Below are positions 33,807-43,103 of a stretch of DNA of 64,000 bases, piece by piece. The DNA lies in NCBI GenBank assembly GCA_964447205.1, contig CAYUSB010000018.1, positions 84,461 to 148,460 of the forward strand, written 5' to 3'. The notes under the pieces were generated by a model, which had not been told where the DNA came from, did not search any database, and saw only the letters and a list, made by a program, of their open reading frames with translations. The DNA is from JAEUKH01 sp964447205 (lineage in GTDB: Bacteria; Myxococcota_A; Polyangia; Polyangiales; Ga0077539). How positions within the stretch are numbered: position 1 is the first letter of the stretch; the number at the start of each line of letters is the position of its first letter. The position numbers and the translations under genes are program-made.

Positions 33807-35198
33807 GTGAGTAGCCGTCGTTGTACGATCGTTCTGGCCGCGGGTCAGGGGACCCGGATGAAGAGCGCGGTGCCCAAGGTCCTGCACCCTGTGGCGGGGG
33901 CCGCGATGGTGCACTGGGCCATCGAGGCCGCCCTGGGAGCGGGCTCCGACGACGTGGTCCTGGTGGTGGGTCACGGGCGCGAGGCCGTCGAACGGGCCGT
34001 CCATGAGCGCTTCGGGGCCCGGGTGGGGTTCGCCGTCCAGGCCGAGCAGCGGGGGACCGCCGACGCCGTCCGGGCGGGCCTGTCCGCGGTGGTTCCTGGG
34101 GTCGACGAGGTGATGATCACCTACGGGGACGTCCCCTGCGTCGAGGCCGTGACCCTGCGGGCCCTCGGGGCCCTGCGCAGCGCCTCGGGGGCCCCCCTCG
34201 CCCTCCTCACCACCCTCGTCGACGACCCCCGCGGGTACGGCCGCATCCTGCGCGACCCCGCGGGGCGCGTCATGGCCATCCGCGAGCACCGCGACTGTAG
34301 CCCCGAGGAGGCCAAGGTCCGCGAGGTCAACCCTGGCTTCTACTGCGTCTCCCGGTCCTTCCTCGAGGAGGCCCTCGGGCGCATCGGGGCCGACAACAGC
34401 CAGGGAGAGTTCTACCTCACCGACCTCGTGGCCCTCGCGGCCCGCGACGGGACCGTGGCCTCCCTCGCGGGCGACCCCACGAGCCTCCAGGGCGTCAACG
34501 ACCGGGCCGAGCTCGTGCGGGTCGAGGACCTCCTCCTGCACCGCATCGCGGAGGAGCATCGCCGGGCCGGGGTTCGCATCGCCACCGGGGCCCGGGTCGA
34601 GCGCGACGTGGTCCTCGCCCCCGACGTCTCCATCGGCCCGGGCTGCGTCCTGCGGGGCCGGACCCGGGTCGGGGCCGGGACGGTCGTCGACGTGGGGTCG
34701 GTCCTCGACGACACCCTCGTCGGCGAGGGGGTCACCATCAAACCCTACTCCGTCCTCAGCCGGAGCCAGGTCGAGACCGGGGCCCAGATCGGCCCCTTCG
34801 CCCACGTCCGCCCCGAGTCCCACGTCGAGGAGGGGGCCCACGTGGGCAACTTCGTCGAGCTCAAGAAGACCCGCCTCCGCAAGGGGGCCAAGGCCAACCA
34901 CCTCGCCTACCTCGGCGACGGCGACGTGGGCCCGGGGGCCAACATCGGGGCCGGGACCATCTTCTGCAACTACGACGGGGCCCGCAAGCACCTCACCACC
35001 ATCGGGGCCGGGGCCTTCGTCGGGTCCAATAGCTCCCTCGTGGCCCCCGTCACCATCGGGGCCGGGGCCTACGTAGGCTCAGGCAGCGTGGTCACCGTCG
35101 ACGTGCCCGCGGACGCCCTCGCCGTCAGCCGGGCCCGCCAGGTCAACAAGGACGGCTACGCGGCCAAGCTCCGCGCCCGCAACCAGCGCAAGGAATAG
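33807..35198 (+). CDS. glmU: Bifunctional UDP-GlcNAc pyrophosphorylase
   Basis: Two-domain enzyme (463 aa) making UDP-GlcNAc for peptidoglycan and LPS: a C-terminal acetyltransferase acts on glucosamine-1-P, and an N-terminal uridyltransferase follows. The N-terminal domain shows LAAGQGTRMKSAVPKVLHPVAG, EQRGTADAV, TYGDVPC and GYGRILRD. The C-terminal part is a left-handed beta-helix of hexapeptide repeats (GPGCVLRG, GPFAHVRPES, GNFVELKKT, NHLAYLGDGDVG, GTIFCNYDG). Start is GTG with GGAGGA upstream. It stands divergent from nadD and 9 bases before the next gene. No glmS nearby. Confidence 0.96.
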   Translation: MSSRRCTIVLAAGQGTRMKSAVPKVLHPVAGAAMVHWAIEAALGAGSDDVVLVVGHGREAVERAVHERFGARVGFAVQAEQRGTADAVRAGLSAVVPGVDEVMITYGDVPCVEAVTLRALGALRSASGAPLALLTTLVDDPRGYGRILRDPAGRVMAIREHRDCSPEEAKVREVNPGFYCVSRSFLEEALGRIGADNSQGEFYLTDLVALAARDGTVASLAGDPTSLQGVNDRAELVRVEDLLLHRIAEEHRRAGVRIATGARVERDVVLAPDVSIGPGCVLRGRTRVGAGTVVDVGSVLDDTLVGEGVTIKPYSVLSRSQVETGAQIGPFAHVRPESHVEEGAHVGNFVELKKTRLRKGAKANHLAYLGDGDVGPGANIGAGTIFCNYDGARKHLTTIGAGAFVGSNSSLVAPVTIGAGAYVGSGSVVTVDVPADALAVSRARQVNKDGYAAKLRARNQRKE

Positions 35199-35207
35199 GT
35201 CCTCCCG

Positions 35208-35972
35208 ATGGGTGACATCCCGATCCAGACCTACGTCCTGCCCCTCGTGATGCTGTGCGTCGTGGGGTTGATGTACCTCCGCGGCATGAAGCTCCGGGCC
35301 CAGACCCTCCAGGACAACCCTCAGTACGGCCTCGGGGTCCTGGCCGGGCGGTGGCAGCTCCAGATGGTCGATGGGGACCCGAACTACAACCTCCTGATCA
35401 ACAGCCGCGACGCCGAGGTGGCCCGGGCCGCCCCGGCCCTGGTCGGGATGTCGTCGGACACCCCCGCCCACACGGCCCGGATGGTGGGGCAGCACCGAGA
35501 CCACGCGGTGCAGTTTGAGCTCTACGACCAGACCCATGTCGAGCGGGGGGTCCTGGAGATCACCTACACCCGCAAATACCGCTGCGCCCTGTCGGTGGCC
35601 GTCCGGGCCGCGGTCCCGCCCTTCGAGATCACCCTCCGCAACGAGAACCAGTACCTCGTGGTCGAGCGGGCCACGTCGTTTGGACCGCAGCCCTTCGGGC
35701 AGTTCGCCCTCGACCAGAGCCTTCTGCTCTTCACCCCAGAGCCCCGCCTCGGCCCCACCCTCGCCCCCGTGGTCGGGGCCCTCACGGCCATGACCTACGT
35801 CCACGTCGTGGGCGGAGACGGGGTCGTGCGCTTCGAGATGAGCCCCCTCGGGACCTCCTACGGGGTCCACTACGCCGAGACCGTGCTCCAGACCCTCCTC
35901 GCCATCGCCGATGTCCTGGAGGGCCGACCCGCCGTGGCCCCCTCTCCTCCGCCGCCCCCGATGGGCCGCTGA
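35208..35972 (+). CDS. Membrane-anchored protein of unknown function
   Basis: A 254-aa protein with one N-terminal helix (about 7-25, YVLPLVMLCVVGLMYL) and a soluble remainder that reads as an alpha/beta or beta-sheet domain with no recognised motif. A Pro run closes the C-terminus. It starts 9 bases after glmU and its stop is followed immediately by the GTG of the next gene, so the two downstream genes form an operon with or behind glmU. The balanced composition and clean start make a real gene likely; function is unknown. Confidence 0.7.
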   Translation: MGDIPIQTYVLPLVMLCVVGLMYLRGMKLRAQTLQDNPQYGLGVLAGRWQLQMVDGDPNYNLLINSRDAEVARAAPALVGMSSDTPAHTARMVGQHRDHAVQFELYDQTHVERGVLEITYTRKYRCALSVAVRAAVPPFEITLRNENQYLVVERATSFGPQPFGQFALDQSLLLFTPEPRLGPTLAPVVGALTAMTYVHVVGGDGVVRFEMSPLGTSYGVHYAETVLQTLLAIADVLEGRPAVAPSPPPPPMGR

Positions 35973-36785
35973 GTGGCCCTCCCCGCGATGCACCCCGGCC
36001 CCGAGCAGCAGCCCCTCCCGTGTCAGCGCTGCGGGGCGGCCATGGTCCCCCGCGGGCAGGGGGTCCTCTACGGAGACCTCCTTCCCCTCGAGTGCCCCTA
36101 CTGCGGGGCCCAGGAGACCCTTTCGGGCGACGACCGGCTGCGGGTCTCCCGCGAGCGAGTGGCCCTCCTGCGGATGGCCCAGGACGCCGCCGAGGCCCCC
36201 GCCCACCACGCCGACCAGCTCATCGCCGCCCGGCCCTGGATGGGCGGGATCGTGGTCGGGGCTGTGATGGTCCTCAACGGGCTCAACCACCTCGGGTCGA
36301 CCTCCGCGGCCCTCGAGCGGGCCGGGGCCTCCCTCGACCCCGCGGCCCGGATGGAGATCCTGCTGCCTGCGTGCCTGTGGCCCGCCCTCGGGGTCGGGGT
36401 GGTGGGGGGCATGTTCGTCGGGTGGAGCCTGGCCCTGCGACAATACCGGGCCCTGATCACCCCCGAGCGCCGGGCCAGGCCCCCGCGGTTCGAGGGGGCC
36501 CCGGCCCGCTGTCGCTGCTGCGGGGCCGACCTGCCCACACAATGGGGGGCCATGGTCCCCTGTGGGTATTGTGGGACGCACAATCTGGTCGACCGGGCCC
36601 TCCTCGACCAGCGCGAGGCCCTCCTCTTGCAAGAGACGGCCCTGCACCAGAGCCGGGCGGCCGGGGTCATCGCGCGGGCCAACCGCTTCAGCCCCGTCTT
36701 CGGGCGTTGGTCCATGTTCGGGGCGGCCCTCGGGGCGCTCTCCGGGGCGGCCCTCGGGTACGCCCTGGCCAGGGTCCTGGCGTGA
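35973..36785 (+). CDS. Membrane protein with two zinc-ribbon motifs
   Basis: A 270-aa protein. An N-terminal zinc ribbon (C-x2-C at 17/20 and 41/44: CQRC...CPYC) and a second ribbon near 177-200 (CRCC...CGYC) flank two hydrophobic helices (about 88-106 and 130-154). A third hydrophobic segment ends the protein (about 245-268). The pattern of ribbon, helices, ribbon, helix suggests a membrane protein with cytoplasmic metal sites. It starts with GTG in direct contact with the previous stop. No family name is claimed. The partner gene at 35208 is probably functionally linked. Confidence 0.7.
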   Translation: MALPAMHPGPEQQPLPCQRCGAAMVPRGQGVLYGDLLPLECPYCGAQETLSGDDRLRVSRERVALLRMAQDAAEAPAHHADQLIAARPWMGGIVVGAVMVLNGLNHLGSTSAALERAGASLDPAARMEILLPACLWPALGVGVVGGMFVGWSLALRQYRALITPERRARPPRFEGAPARCRCCGADLPTQWGAMVPCGYCGTHNLVDRALLDQREALLLQETALHQSRAAGVIARANRFSPVFGRWSMFGAALGALSGAALGYALARVLA

Positions 36786-36942
36786 CGTTCGCGACCGCCT
36801 GACGCCCGCAGGGGCGGCGACGATTCCAGTGCGAGGGACGTTCCCGGGCGGGGGGGGCGGCGCGTACACTGGCGCGCCCGCGGGGCGGTCCGGCGATGTT
36901 CGCGGAGACGATCCCCGCGCGGCAACCCATTCGGGAGGACCC

Positions 36943-39900
36943 ATGAGATTCATCCAACGAGAGCGTCGCGGAGCCTGGCTCGCCGCGACCCTCCTCCTCG
37001 CTGCCTGTGGCAGCAGCGGAGGGGGTACCCCCAGCGACGACGTCGGGGTCACCGACCTCGGCCCTGCCGATACGGGCCCTGCCGATACGGGCCCTGCCGA
37101 TGCGGGCCCTGCCGATACGGGCCCTGCCGATGCGGGCCCTGCCGATGCGGGCCCTGCCGATACGGGCCCTGTGGACGCAGGCGAGGACGTGGTCGATGTC
37201 CCGGCCCCCTGTTCGTCCCCGATGATGATGTGCGGCGAGCGCTGCGTCGACCTCACCAACGACACCATGAACTGCGGGGCCTGCGGCACCTCCTGCCCCA
37301 TGGGCCAGAGCTGCGTGATGGGGACCTGCGCGTGCCTCATGGGCCGCGTGGCCTGCGCCGGGATCTGCGTCGACACCCAGACCGACGACCGCAACTGCGG
37401 GGCCTGCGGGACGGCCTGTCCGTCGGGGCAGAGCTGTACCGCGGGGGCCTGCGCCTGCCCGACCGGCCAGACCCTCTGCGGCGGGAGCTGCGTCAACGCC
37501 CAGACCGACACGGCCAACTGCGGGATGTGCGGAAACGCCTGCCCCCCGAGCCAGAGCTGCACGATGGGGGCCTGCGCCTGCCCCATGGGCCGGGTGGCCT
37601 GCGGGACCGGCTCGATGACGGTGTGCGCCGACCCCCAGACCGACAACAACCACTGCGGGATGTGCGGGACCTCGTGCAGCGGCGGCCAGACCTGCGTGGC
37701 CGGGGCCTGCGCCTGTCCCATGGGCCAGACCTTCTGCGGCGGGCAGTGCGTCGACACGACCACCGCCCAGGCCCACTGCGGGGCCTGCGGGACGGCCTGC
37801 GGATCGGCCCAGACCTGCGCCGCCGGGGCCTGCACCTGCCCCATGGGGCAGACCGTGTGCGGGACCTCGTGCGTCACCGTGGCCACCGACTCGGCCAACT
37901 GCGGAGCCTGCGGGAGGGCCTGCTCCATGGGGCAGAGCTGCGTGATGGGGGTCTGTCGCTGCCCCACCGGGCAGACCGCCTGCACGGCGGCCGGGGTCAC
38001 CACCTGCGCCGACCTGCAGAGCAGCAGCACCCACTGCGGGGCCTGCGGCACCGCCTGCCCGATGGGGCAGTCGTGCGTGGCCGGGCTGTGCGGGACCGTG
38101 CCCGCCAACGACCTCCGCGGGGGCGCGGAGGCCATTCCCCTCATGGCCCCAGCCACCACCCTCACCGCCGACACCACCGGGGCCCGCAACGACACCGCGG
38201 GGACGTGCGGGTGCACGAGCGGGCGTGACGTGTTCTATACGTTTACGCTCACCCAGGAGGAGGTGGTCTACGCCGACACCCTCGACGGCCAGACCTGGGA
38301 CAGCTCGCTCTTCCTCCAGAACGCCTCGGGCGCCAACATCACCCCCGCCTCGGGGGACTTCACCACCTGCAACGACGACGCGTGCGGCTCGCTCCGCTCG
38401 CAGCTCGTGGCCCGCCTCGTCGCGGGGCGGTACTACCTCGTGCTGTCGGGATGCTCGCAGGGGCGGGCCACCATCCGCTTCCAGCACCTCCCCGTAGGCA
38501 GCGGGACCGTCACCCGGGTCATCCCTTCGGTGGGCGGCTCCCAGACCGTCACCGGGACCGTGGCCCCTGGCACCGGCCGGGTCAACGGCGGGTGCTCGTC
38601 GAGCGGGCCGGAGAACATGTTCTTCTTCTCCACCTGCTCGGCCTTTACGGCCACCCGGCTGCACCTGAGCACCTGCGGGGCCACCAACTTTGACACCGTC
38701 CTGCACCAGCAGAGCCCGGCCCGTACGCCCGTCTCCGTCTGCAACGACGACTTCTGCGGGCTCCAGTCCTCGATCGAGCCCACCGTCCCCGCGGGCCCCG
38801 GCCTGCACGCCTGGTACGTCGACACCTTCGGCAGCCGCGTCCCGGGCAACTACACCCTGCGCTACCGCTTCGGCGACTGCGCCTCGGACTTCACGAGCTG
38901 CGGGACCACCCCGGTGTGCCGCTTCACCGCGGGCGACAGCAGCAACTGCGGGACCTGCGGCAACGCCTGCACGGGCGGCACCGCCTGCGCTGCGGGCACC
39001 TGCACCTGCCCCTCGGGACAGACCCTCTGCGGCACCGGCCCCTCGGCCGTCTGCCGCGACCTCCAGGCGGACGAGAGCCACTGCGGGGCCTGCGGCCGGG
39101 TGTGCCCGGGCGGCTCGACCTGCGCGGCGGGGGCCTGCGCCTTCACCACCTCGACCCGCGACGTGACGGTGTCGGGGACCCTGACCATCAACGCCGTCCT
39201 CGCCAGCGCCAGCGCCACGGCGGGGTCGACCACCGTGGCCCTGTCCAACGTGGTCGGGACCTTCTCCGTGGGCGACCTGGTCGTGCTCCACCAGACCCAG
39301 CGGGCCACCGGGGCCGTCGGGTACTACGAGTATCGCCGGGTCACGGCGGCCAGCGGCACGAGCCTGACGGTCACCCCGGCCCTCACCAACGGGTACTTCA
39401 CCAGCGACGCCCCCCTCGCCCGGGCCCAGGTCGTGCGGGTTGAAGAGGTGCGCACCCTCACCGTGCCCGCGGGGGCCACCCTCACGGCCCCGGCCTGGGG
39501 CGGCAACCACGGCGGCATCCTCGCCCTCGCCGCCGCCGGAACCGTCACCAACAACGGCTCCATCAGCATGACGGGGCGTGGCTTCCGCGGCCGCGGCCAC
39601 CCGTGCATCTACCGCTGCGCCCGGGGTTACCAGGGCGAAGGCACCGCGGGCCTCGGCAGCGCCAACATCGCCGCCAACGCCAACGGCGGGGGCGGAGGCG
39701 GGGCGGGCCAGGACGACGCGTCGGGCGGCGGCGGAGGCTACGCGGCCGCGGGCACCAACGGAGGCAACGGCACCTGCGGGGCCTGCCGCGAGGCCTGCCC
39801 GATCCCGGGCGGAGCCGGCGGGGCCCTCGCGGGCGCGGCCGACCTCGCGGGGACGGTCTTCCTCGGCGGGGCCGGCGGCGAAGGCGGGGCCGACGAGGAC

Positions 39901-40257
39901 GGCGGCAACCCTGGAGCGGGCGGCCACGGCGGAGGCATCGTGCTCGTGCGGGCCAACGCCATCACCACCACCAGCAACATCGACGCCCTCGGCACGGCCG
40001 GAGCGGCCGGGAGCAACACCGCCTGCGGCGGGGTCGGCTGCGGGATGGGCGGCGGCGGAGGCGGAGCCGGCGGGGCCGTGCGCCTCCAGGCCATCTCCAC
40101 CGCCACGATTGGCACCGGCCTCGTCCGCGTCAGCGGCGGCGGCGGCGGCGGGGCCACCTGCGGGACGGCCATCGGCGGGGCCGGGAGCGTCGGCCGGATC
40201 GGGGTCAACGCCCCCACCGTCACCGGCACGACCACCCCCTCCTTCGACCGCAACTAA
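36943..40257 (+). CDS. Giant Cys-rich repeat lipoprotein
   Basis: A 1,104-aa surface lipoprotein. Signal peptide with lipobox LLAAC (Cys22), then a GPAD(T/A) tract made by a 15-bp DNA repeat (about residues 40-80). Nine or so tandem disulfide modules follow (about 90-385), each of the form C-G-x-x-C-V-x-x-x-T-D-x-x-N/H-C-G-x-C-G-x-x-C-x-x-G-Q-x-C-x-x-G-x-C-x-C. A beta-rich domain (about 390-645) precedes two more modules (about 660-730), then a beta/Gly-rich C-terminal region with long GGGGG runs. GGGAGGA stands 3 bases before the ATG. Likely exposed on the cell surface, for adhesion or binding; no enzyme motif. It shares its module with the protein at 10977. Confidence 0.83.
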   Translation: MRFIQRERRGAWLAATLLLAACGSSGGGTPSDDVGVTDLGPADTGPADTGPADAGPADTGPADAGPADAGPADTGPVDAGEDVVDVPAPCSSPMMMCGERCVDLTNDTMNCGACGTSCPMGQSCVMGTCACLMGRVACAGICVDTQTDDRNCGACGTACPSGQSCTAGACACPTGQTLCGGSCVNAQTDTANCGMCGNACPPSQSCTMGACACPMGRVACGTGSMTVCADPQTDNNHCGMCGTSCSGGQTCVAGACACPMGQTFCGGQCVDTTTAQAHCGACGTACGSAQTCAAGACTCPMGQTVCGTSCVTVATDSANCGACGRACSMGQSCVMGVCRCPTGQTACTAAGVTTCADLQSSSTHCGACGTACPMGQSCVAGLCGTVPANDLRGGAEAIPLMAPATTLTADTTGARNDTAGTCGCTSGRDVFYTFTLTQEEVVYADTLDGQTWDSSLFLQNASGANITPASGDFTTCNDDACGSLRSQLVARLVAGRYYLVLSGCSQGRATIRFQHLPVGSGTVTRVIPSVGGSQTVTGTVAPGTGRVNGGCSSSGPENMFFFSTCSAFTATRLHLSTCGATNFDTVLHQQSPARTPVSVCNDDFCGLQSSIEPTVPAGPGLHAWYVDTFGSRVPGNYTLRYRFGDCASDFTSCGTTPVCRFTAGDSSNCGTCGNACTGGTACAAGTCTCPSGQTLCGTGPSAVCRDLQADESHCGACGRVCPGGSTCAAGACAFTTSTRDVTVSGTLTINAVLASASATAGSTTVALSNVVGTFSVGDLVVLHQTQRATGAVGYYEYRRVTAASGTSLTVTPALTNGYFTSDAPLARAQVVRVEEVRTLTVPAGATLTAPAWGGNHGGILALAAAGTVTNNGSISMTGRGFRGRGHPCIYRCARGYQGEGTAGLGSANIAANANGGGGGGAGQDDASGGGGGYAAAGTNGGNGTCGACREACPIPGGAGGALAGAADLAGTVFLGGAGGEGGADEDGGNPGAGGHGGGIVLVRANAITTTSNIDALGTAGAAGSNTACGGVGCGMGGGGGGAGGAVRLQAISTATIGTGLVRVSGGGGGGATCGTAIGGAGSVGRIGVNAPTVTGTTTPSFDRN
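37060..37179 (+). repeat. 15-bp in-frame tandem repeat (VNTR-like)
   Basis: Seven near-perfect copies of ggccctgccgat(a/g)cg (37060-37164) and one diverged copy (37165-37179). The only change between perfect copies is A or G at one position, which switches GPADT and GPADA. Near-identity at the DNA level shows recent slippage or recombination, and any copy number keeps the frame, so linker length can vary between strains without damage. Confidence 0.93.
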
Positions 40258-40302
40258 CCGACACCCCCTCCGGGCGGCGGCGCGCTTCGGCCGTCGTCGC
40301 CC

Positions 40303-41874
40303 TCAGGCGGCCCGTCCGGGCCGTCGACGCCTCATCCCCCCCACCAGGGCCAGCAGCACCCCCAGGGCCCCCGCGCGGCCCCGCGACGTGTCGCCTGCCG
40401 TCCGGCACCCGCACCCCCCGCGATCGCCTGGAGCCACCACCATGGGAGCCCCCGCGTCGTCCCCGGCGTCAAGGGTGGGGCCCGTATCGGTCCCGAGGTC
40501 GGTCCCGAGGTCGACCAGTCCCACCTCGACGGCCCCGTCGCGGACCCCGCTGTCGACGGGGGCCACGGCCACGCAGCGCCCCACCTCGCAGCGCTCGCCC
40601 GCGGGGCACCGGGCCCCTTCGCAGGCGTCGCGGCACTGACCGTCGACGCACCCCTGACCCGCGGGGCACGACACCGCCGCGCAGGCCTCGGCCACGCAGC
40701 GCCCGTCGGTCCCGCACCGCTGCCCGGCCGGGCACCGGGCGCACTCGCACCGCGGGACGCAGTTGCCCTCCACGCACACCTGGTCGCTGTCGCAGGTCGC
40801 GTCGGCGCAGGGGTCGACGCATCGCCCGGCCCGGCACGTGAGCCCCCGCGGGCACGACAGGCCGTCGCAGGCCCCCACGCAGCGGCCCTCGGCGCAGCGC
40901 TGCCCCGCCGCGCAAGTCACCGCCGCGCAACCTGCCTCGACGCAGGTCCCCCGGTCGGTGCAGACGAAGCCCGGGAAGCACCCGAGCTCGCCCATACACC
41001 GGTCGACGCAGACCCCGCGGTCGCACACCATCCGCGCCCCGCACAGGCCCTCCCCCTCGTCGACCGCGCCGTTGCAGTCGTTGTCGACCCCGTCGCAGCG
41101 CTCGGCCCCGGGGGTGACGGCCCCGAGGCAGGCCAGGGCCCCGTTGCGACACTGGAGCGAGCCCTGCGAACACGCCCCCGGGCGCCCCGTGTCGCAGGGG
41201 GCCCCGGCCCCGGTGCAGACGATCTGGTCGACCGAGGCCACGAAGTCGGTGAAGTTGTTGTCGCCGCCGGAGTAGAGGTCTTCCCACGCGAAGTAGAAGG
41301 CCCGGGCCCGGGCCCGGGAGTCGTAGATGAGCAGGTGGATGTACGAGTCGTCGCCCATCGAGTCGGGGTTGTACCCGCGCTCGGAGTAGTACGTGTGGCC
41401 CGTGCGCGAGAGCGAGGCGCAGCAGTCGCCCGAGCAGCGGCCCGAGGTCCCGTCCTCGGGGGTGCGCAGGAAGAAGCCGATCTCGCCCCCGGCGTAGTCG
41501 GGGTTGTTGCGCAAATCGAGGGTGAACGACTGCCCTGTCTGGGCGTCGCAGGGGATGAGGACGTGCAGGTCGCGGGGGGCCTCGGCGGGGGTCGGGCGCA
41601 CCCCGGGCCGGACGTTGTACCAGCCGAAGGCGTTGCGGAAGGCCGCGTTGGCCCGGGTCACGAGGGTGAAGGTGAGCCGGCACCCGGGCACGAAACGCTC
41701 GGGTTGGATGGCCGCGTCGTCTTGCACCGACAGCATCTCTCCGCGCCCCGCGAAGACGGACTGGAGCTCGTTGCCCACCGGGATCCGCGGCCCTCCCCGG
41801 GGCTGGTTGATGCCCCAGGCCGTCGGGGCGCAGAGGAGGGTCGCCAGGGAGAGGAGGGTCGCGGCGCGCAGCAT
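40303..41874 (-). CDS. DUF4114 surface protein, MYXO-CTERM-like end
   Basis: A 523-aa secreted protein. Cleavable signal peptide (about 1-21), then a domain with FYFAWEDLYSGGDNNFTDF near residue 190, the calcium-binding hallmark of DUF4114. A MopE-type motif CDGVDNDCNGAVDEG follows (about 245), and then some ten short C-rich repeats of the form C-x-x-x-x-C-x-x-G-x-x-C-x-x-G-x-C (about 270-440). The C-terminus has GCGCRT, a hydrophobic helix (ALGVLLALVGG) and an Arg cluster, the tripartite shape of MYXO-CTERM sorting signals. These are thought to be processed by a dedicated membrane protease and anchor the protein at the cell surface. The start ATG 41874 fits the signal peptide. Confidence 0.85.
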   Translation of the reverse strand: MLRAATLLSLATLLCAPTAWGINQPRGGPRIPVGNELQSVFAGRGEMLSVQDDAAIQPERFVPGCRLTFTLVTRANAAFRNAFGWYNVRPGVRPTPAEAPRDLHVLIPCDAQTGQSFTLDLRNNPDYAGGEIGFFLRTPEDGTSGRCSGDCCASLSRTGHTYYSERGYNPDSMGDDSYIHLLIYDSRARARAFYFAWEDLYSGGDNNFTDFVASVDQIVCTGAGAPCDTGRPGACSQGSLQCRNGALACLGAVTPGAERCDGVDNDCNGAVDEGEGLCGARMVCDRGVCVDRCMGELGCFPGFVCTDRGTCVEAGCAAVTCAAGQRCAEGRCVGACDGLSCPRGLTCRAGRCVDPCADATCDSDQVCVEGNCVPRCECARCPAGQRCGTDGRCVAEACAAVSCPAGQGCVDGQCRDACEGARCPAGERCEVGRCVAVAPVDSGVRDGAVEVGLVDLGTDLGTDTGPTLDAGDDAGAPMVVAPGDRGGCGCRTAGDTSRGRAGALGVLLALVGGMRRRRPGRAA

Positions 41875-42028
41875 GGCGGGGAGTGTGCCTCCATTGGAGG
41901 CCTCGGGAGGACCGGGACGACGGCGGCTCTGGAATTTTTCTACAGGTCCTCGGGGCGGGCGTTTGACAGGGACCCGGGGGAGAGGCTTAGTGCGAGGCCC
42001 CGCGACGGGGTCTCGCCGGACGGTTTGT

Positions 42029-43093
42029 GTGAAGCATTCGACCTTGGTTTCGTGGGGGTGGGGCCCGAGGCAGGCCGCCCTGTGGGAGGAGACCGCTGCG
42101 GGAGACTCCGTGCCCGCCCGGGTGGTCCGCGTGTTTGGGACGGAGTGGGAGCTCGTGACCCCCGACGGGCTCGTGCGGGCCACGACCCGATCGCGCCTGC
42201 GTCACCACGACCGGGCCTTCGGGCTCCCCGCCGTCGGCGACTGGGTGGCCCTCGACCCCGCCACCCGCAGCATCGAGGCCGTCCTGCCGCGGTCGAGCCT
42301 CCTTGTGCGCAAGGCCGCGGGCGACGTGGCCCGGCCGCAGGTCCTGGCGGCCAACCTCGATTGGGTGATGGCCGTGATGGCCGTCGACAACGATTTCAAC
42401 CTCCGTCGGCTGGAGCGTTACCTCGCCGTGATCGCCGAGAGCGGGGCGAGGCCCCTGGTGGTCTTGTCCAAGTGCGACCTCCTGGACGCCCCCGACGGCC
42501 GTGTGGCCGAGGTGCGTACGGTCGCCCCCGAGGCCGAGGTGATGGCCGTGAGCAGCACCCGGGGCGACGGGATCGAGGCCCTTGAGGCCCTGCTGCGAGG
42601 GCAGACCGCGGCCCTCGTGGGTTCGTCGGGGGCGGGCAAGTCGACCCTCCTCAATCGCCTGGTGGGTTCGGAGGCCATGGCCACCACCCCGACCCGGGCC
42701 CACGACGGGCGGGGGCAGCACACCACCACCCAGCGGGTGATGTTTCAGACCCGGGACGGGGCCCTGGTCATCGACACCCCTGGGATGCGCGAGCTCGGGC
42801 TGTGGGACGTGGACGAAGGCATCGACCGGGCCTTCGAGGACGTGACGGCCCTGTGTGCTCAGTGCCAGTTTCGGGATTGTAGCCACGGCCCCGAGAAGGG
42901 CTGTGCCGTGCGGGCGGCCCTGGAGCGCGGGAGCCTCCCACGGGAGCGGTACGCGGCCTGGGACAAGCTCCGACGCGAGGCGACGGCGGCCCAACTCCGC
43001 GGCGACAAGCAGGCCCAGGCGGCGGCCCGGGCGGTGTGGAAGCGGCGCAGCCAGGAGTCCGCAGCCCGGGCGAAGTTGAAACGCGGCGACTGA
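42029..43093 (+). CDS. rsgA: Ribosome small-subunit GTPase A
   Basis: Circularly permuted GTPase that assists late 30S maturation (354 aa). An OB fold comes first (VPARVVRVFGTEWELVT, PAVGDWVALD). The G motifs follow in permuted order: G4 LSKCDLL, G1 GSSGAGKSTLLN, G3 DTPGMRE, and then the zinc site with C-x4-C-x-H-type residues (CAQCQFRDCSHGPEKGC). The C-terminus is helical and basic. The GTG at 42029 is chosen because typical members of this clade start a few residues before a GW motif, seen here as SWGWG. The 154-bp gap to the divergent DUF4114 gene should hold both promoters. Confidence 0.93.
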   Translation: MKHSTLVSWGWGPRQAALWEETAAGDSVPARVVRVFGTEWELVTPDGLVRATTRSRLRHHDRAFGLPAVGDWVALDPATRSIEAVLPRSSLLVRKAAGDVARPQVLAANLDWVMAVMAVDNDFNLRRLERYLAVIAESGARPLVVLSKCDLLDAPDGRVAEVRTVAPEAEVMAVSSTRGDGIEALEALLRGQTAALVGSSGAGKSTLLNRLVGSEAMATTPTRAHDGRGQHTTTQRVMFQTRDGALVIDTPGMRELGLWDVDEGIDRAFEDVTALCAQCQFRDCSHGPEKGCAVRAALERGSLPRERYAAWDKLRREATAAQLRGDKQAQAAARAVWKRRSQESAARAKLKRGD

Positions 43094-43103
43094 CGACGAG
43101 CCC

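Noticed and set aside
37060..37179. CRISPR-like regular repeat
   Set aside because: Units are contiguous, 15 bp, in frame and without spacers; it is a coding tandem repeat.
36688..39927. Minus-strand frame of 1,079 codons opposite the Cys-rich lipoprotein
   Set aside because: Ala/Gly/His-rich repeats that simply mirror the tandem repeats of the sense gene.
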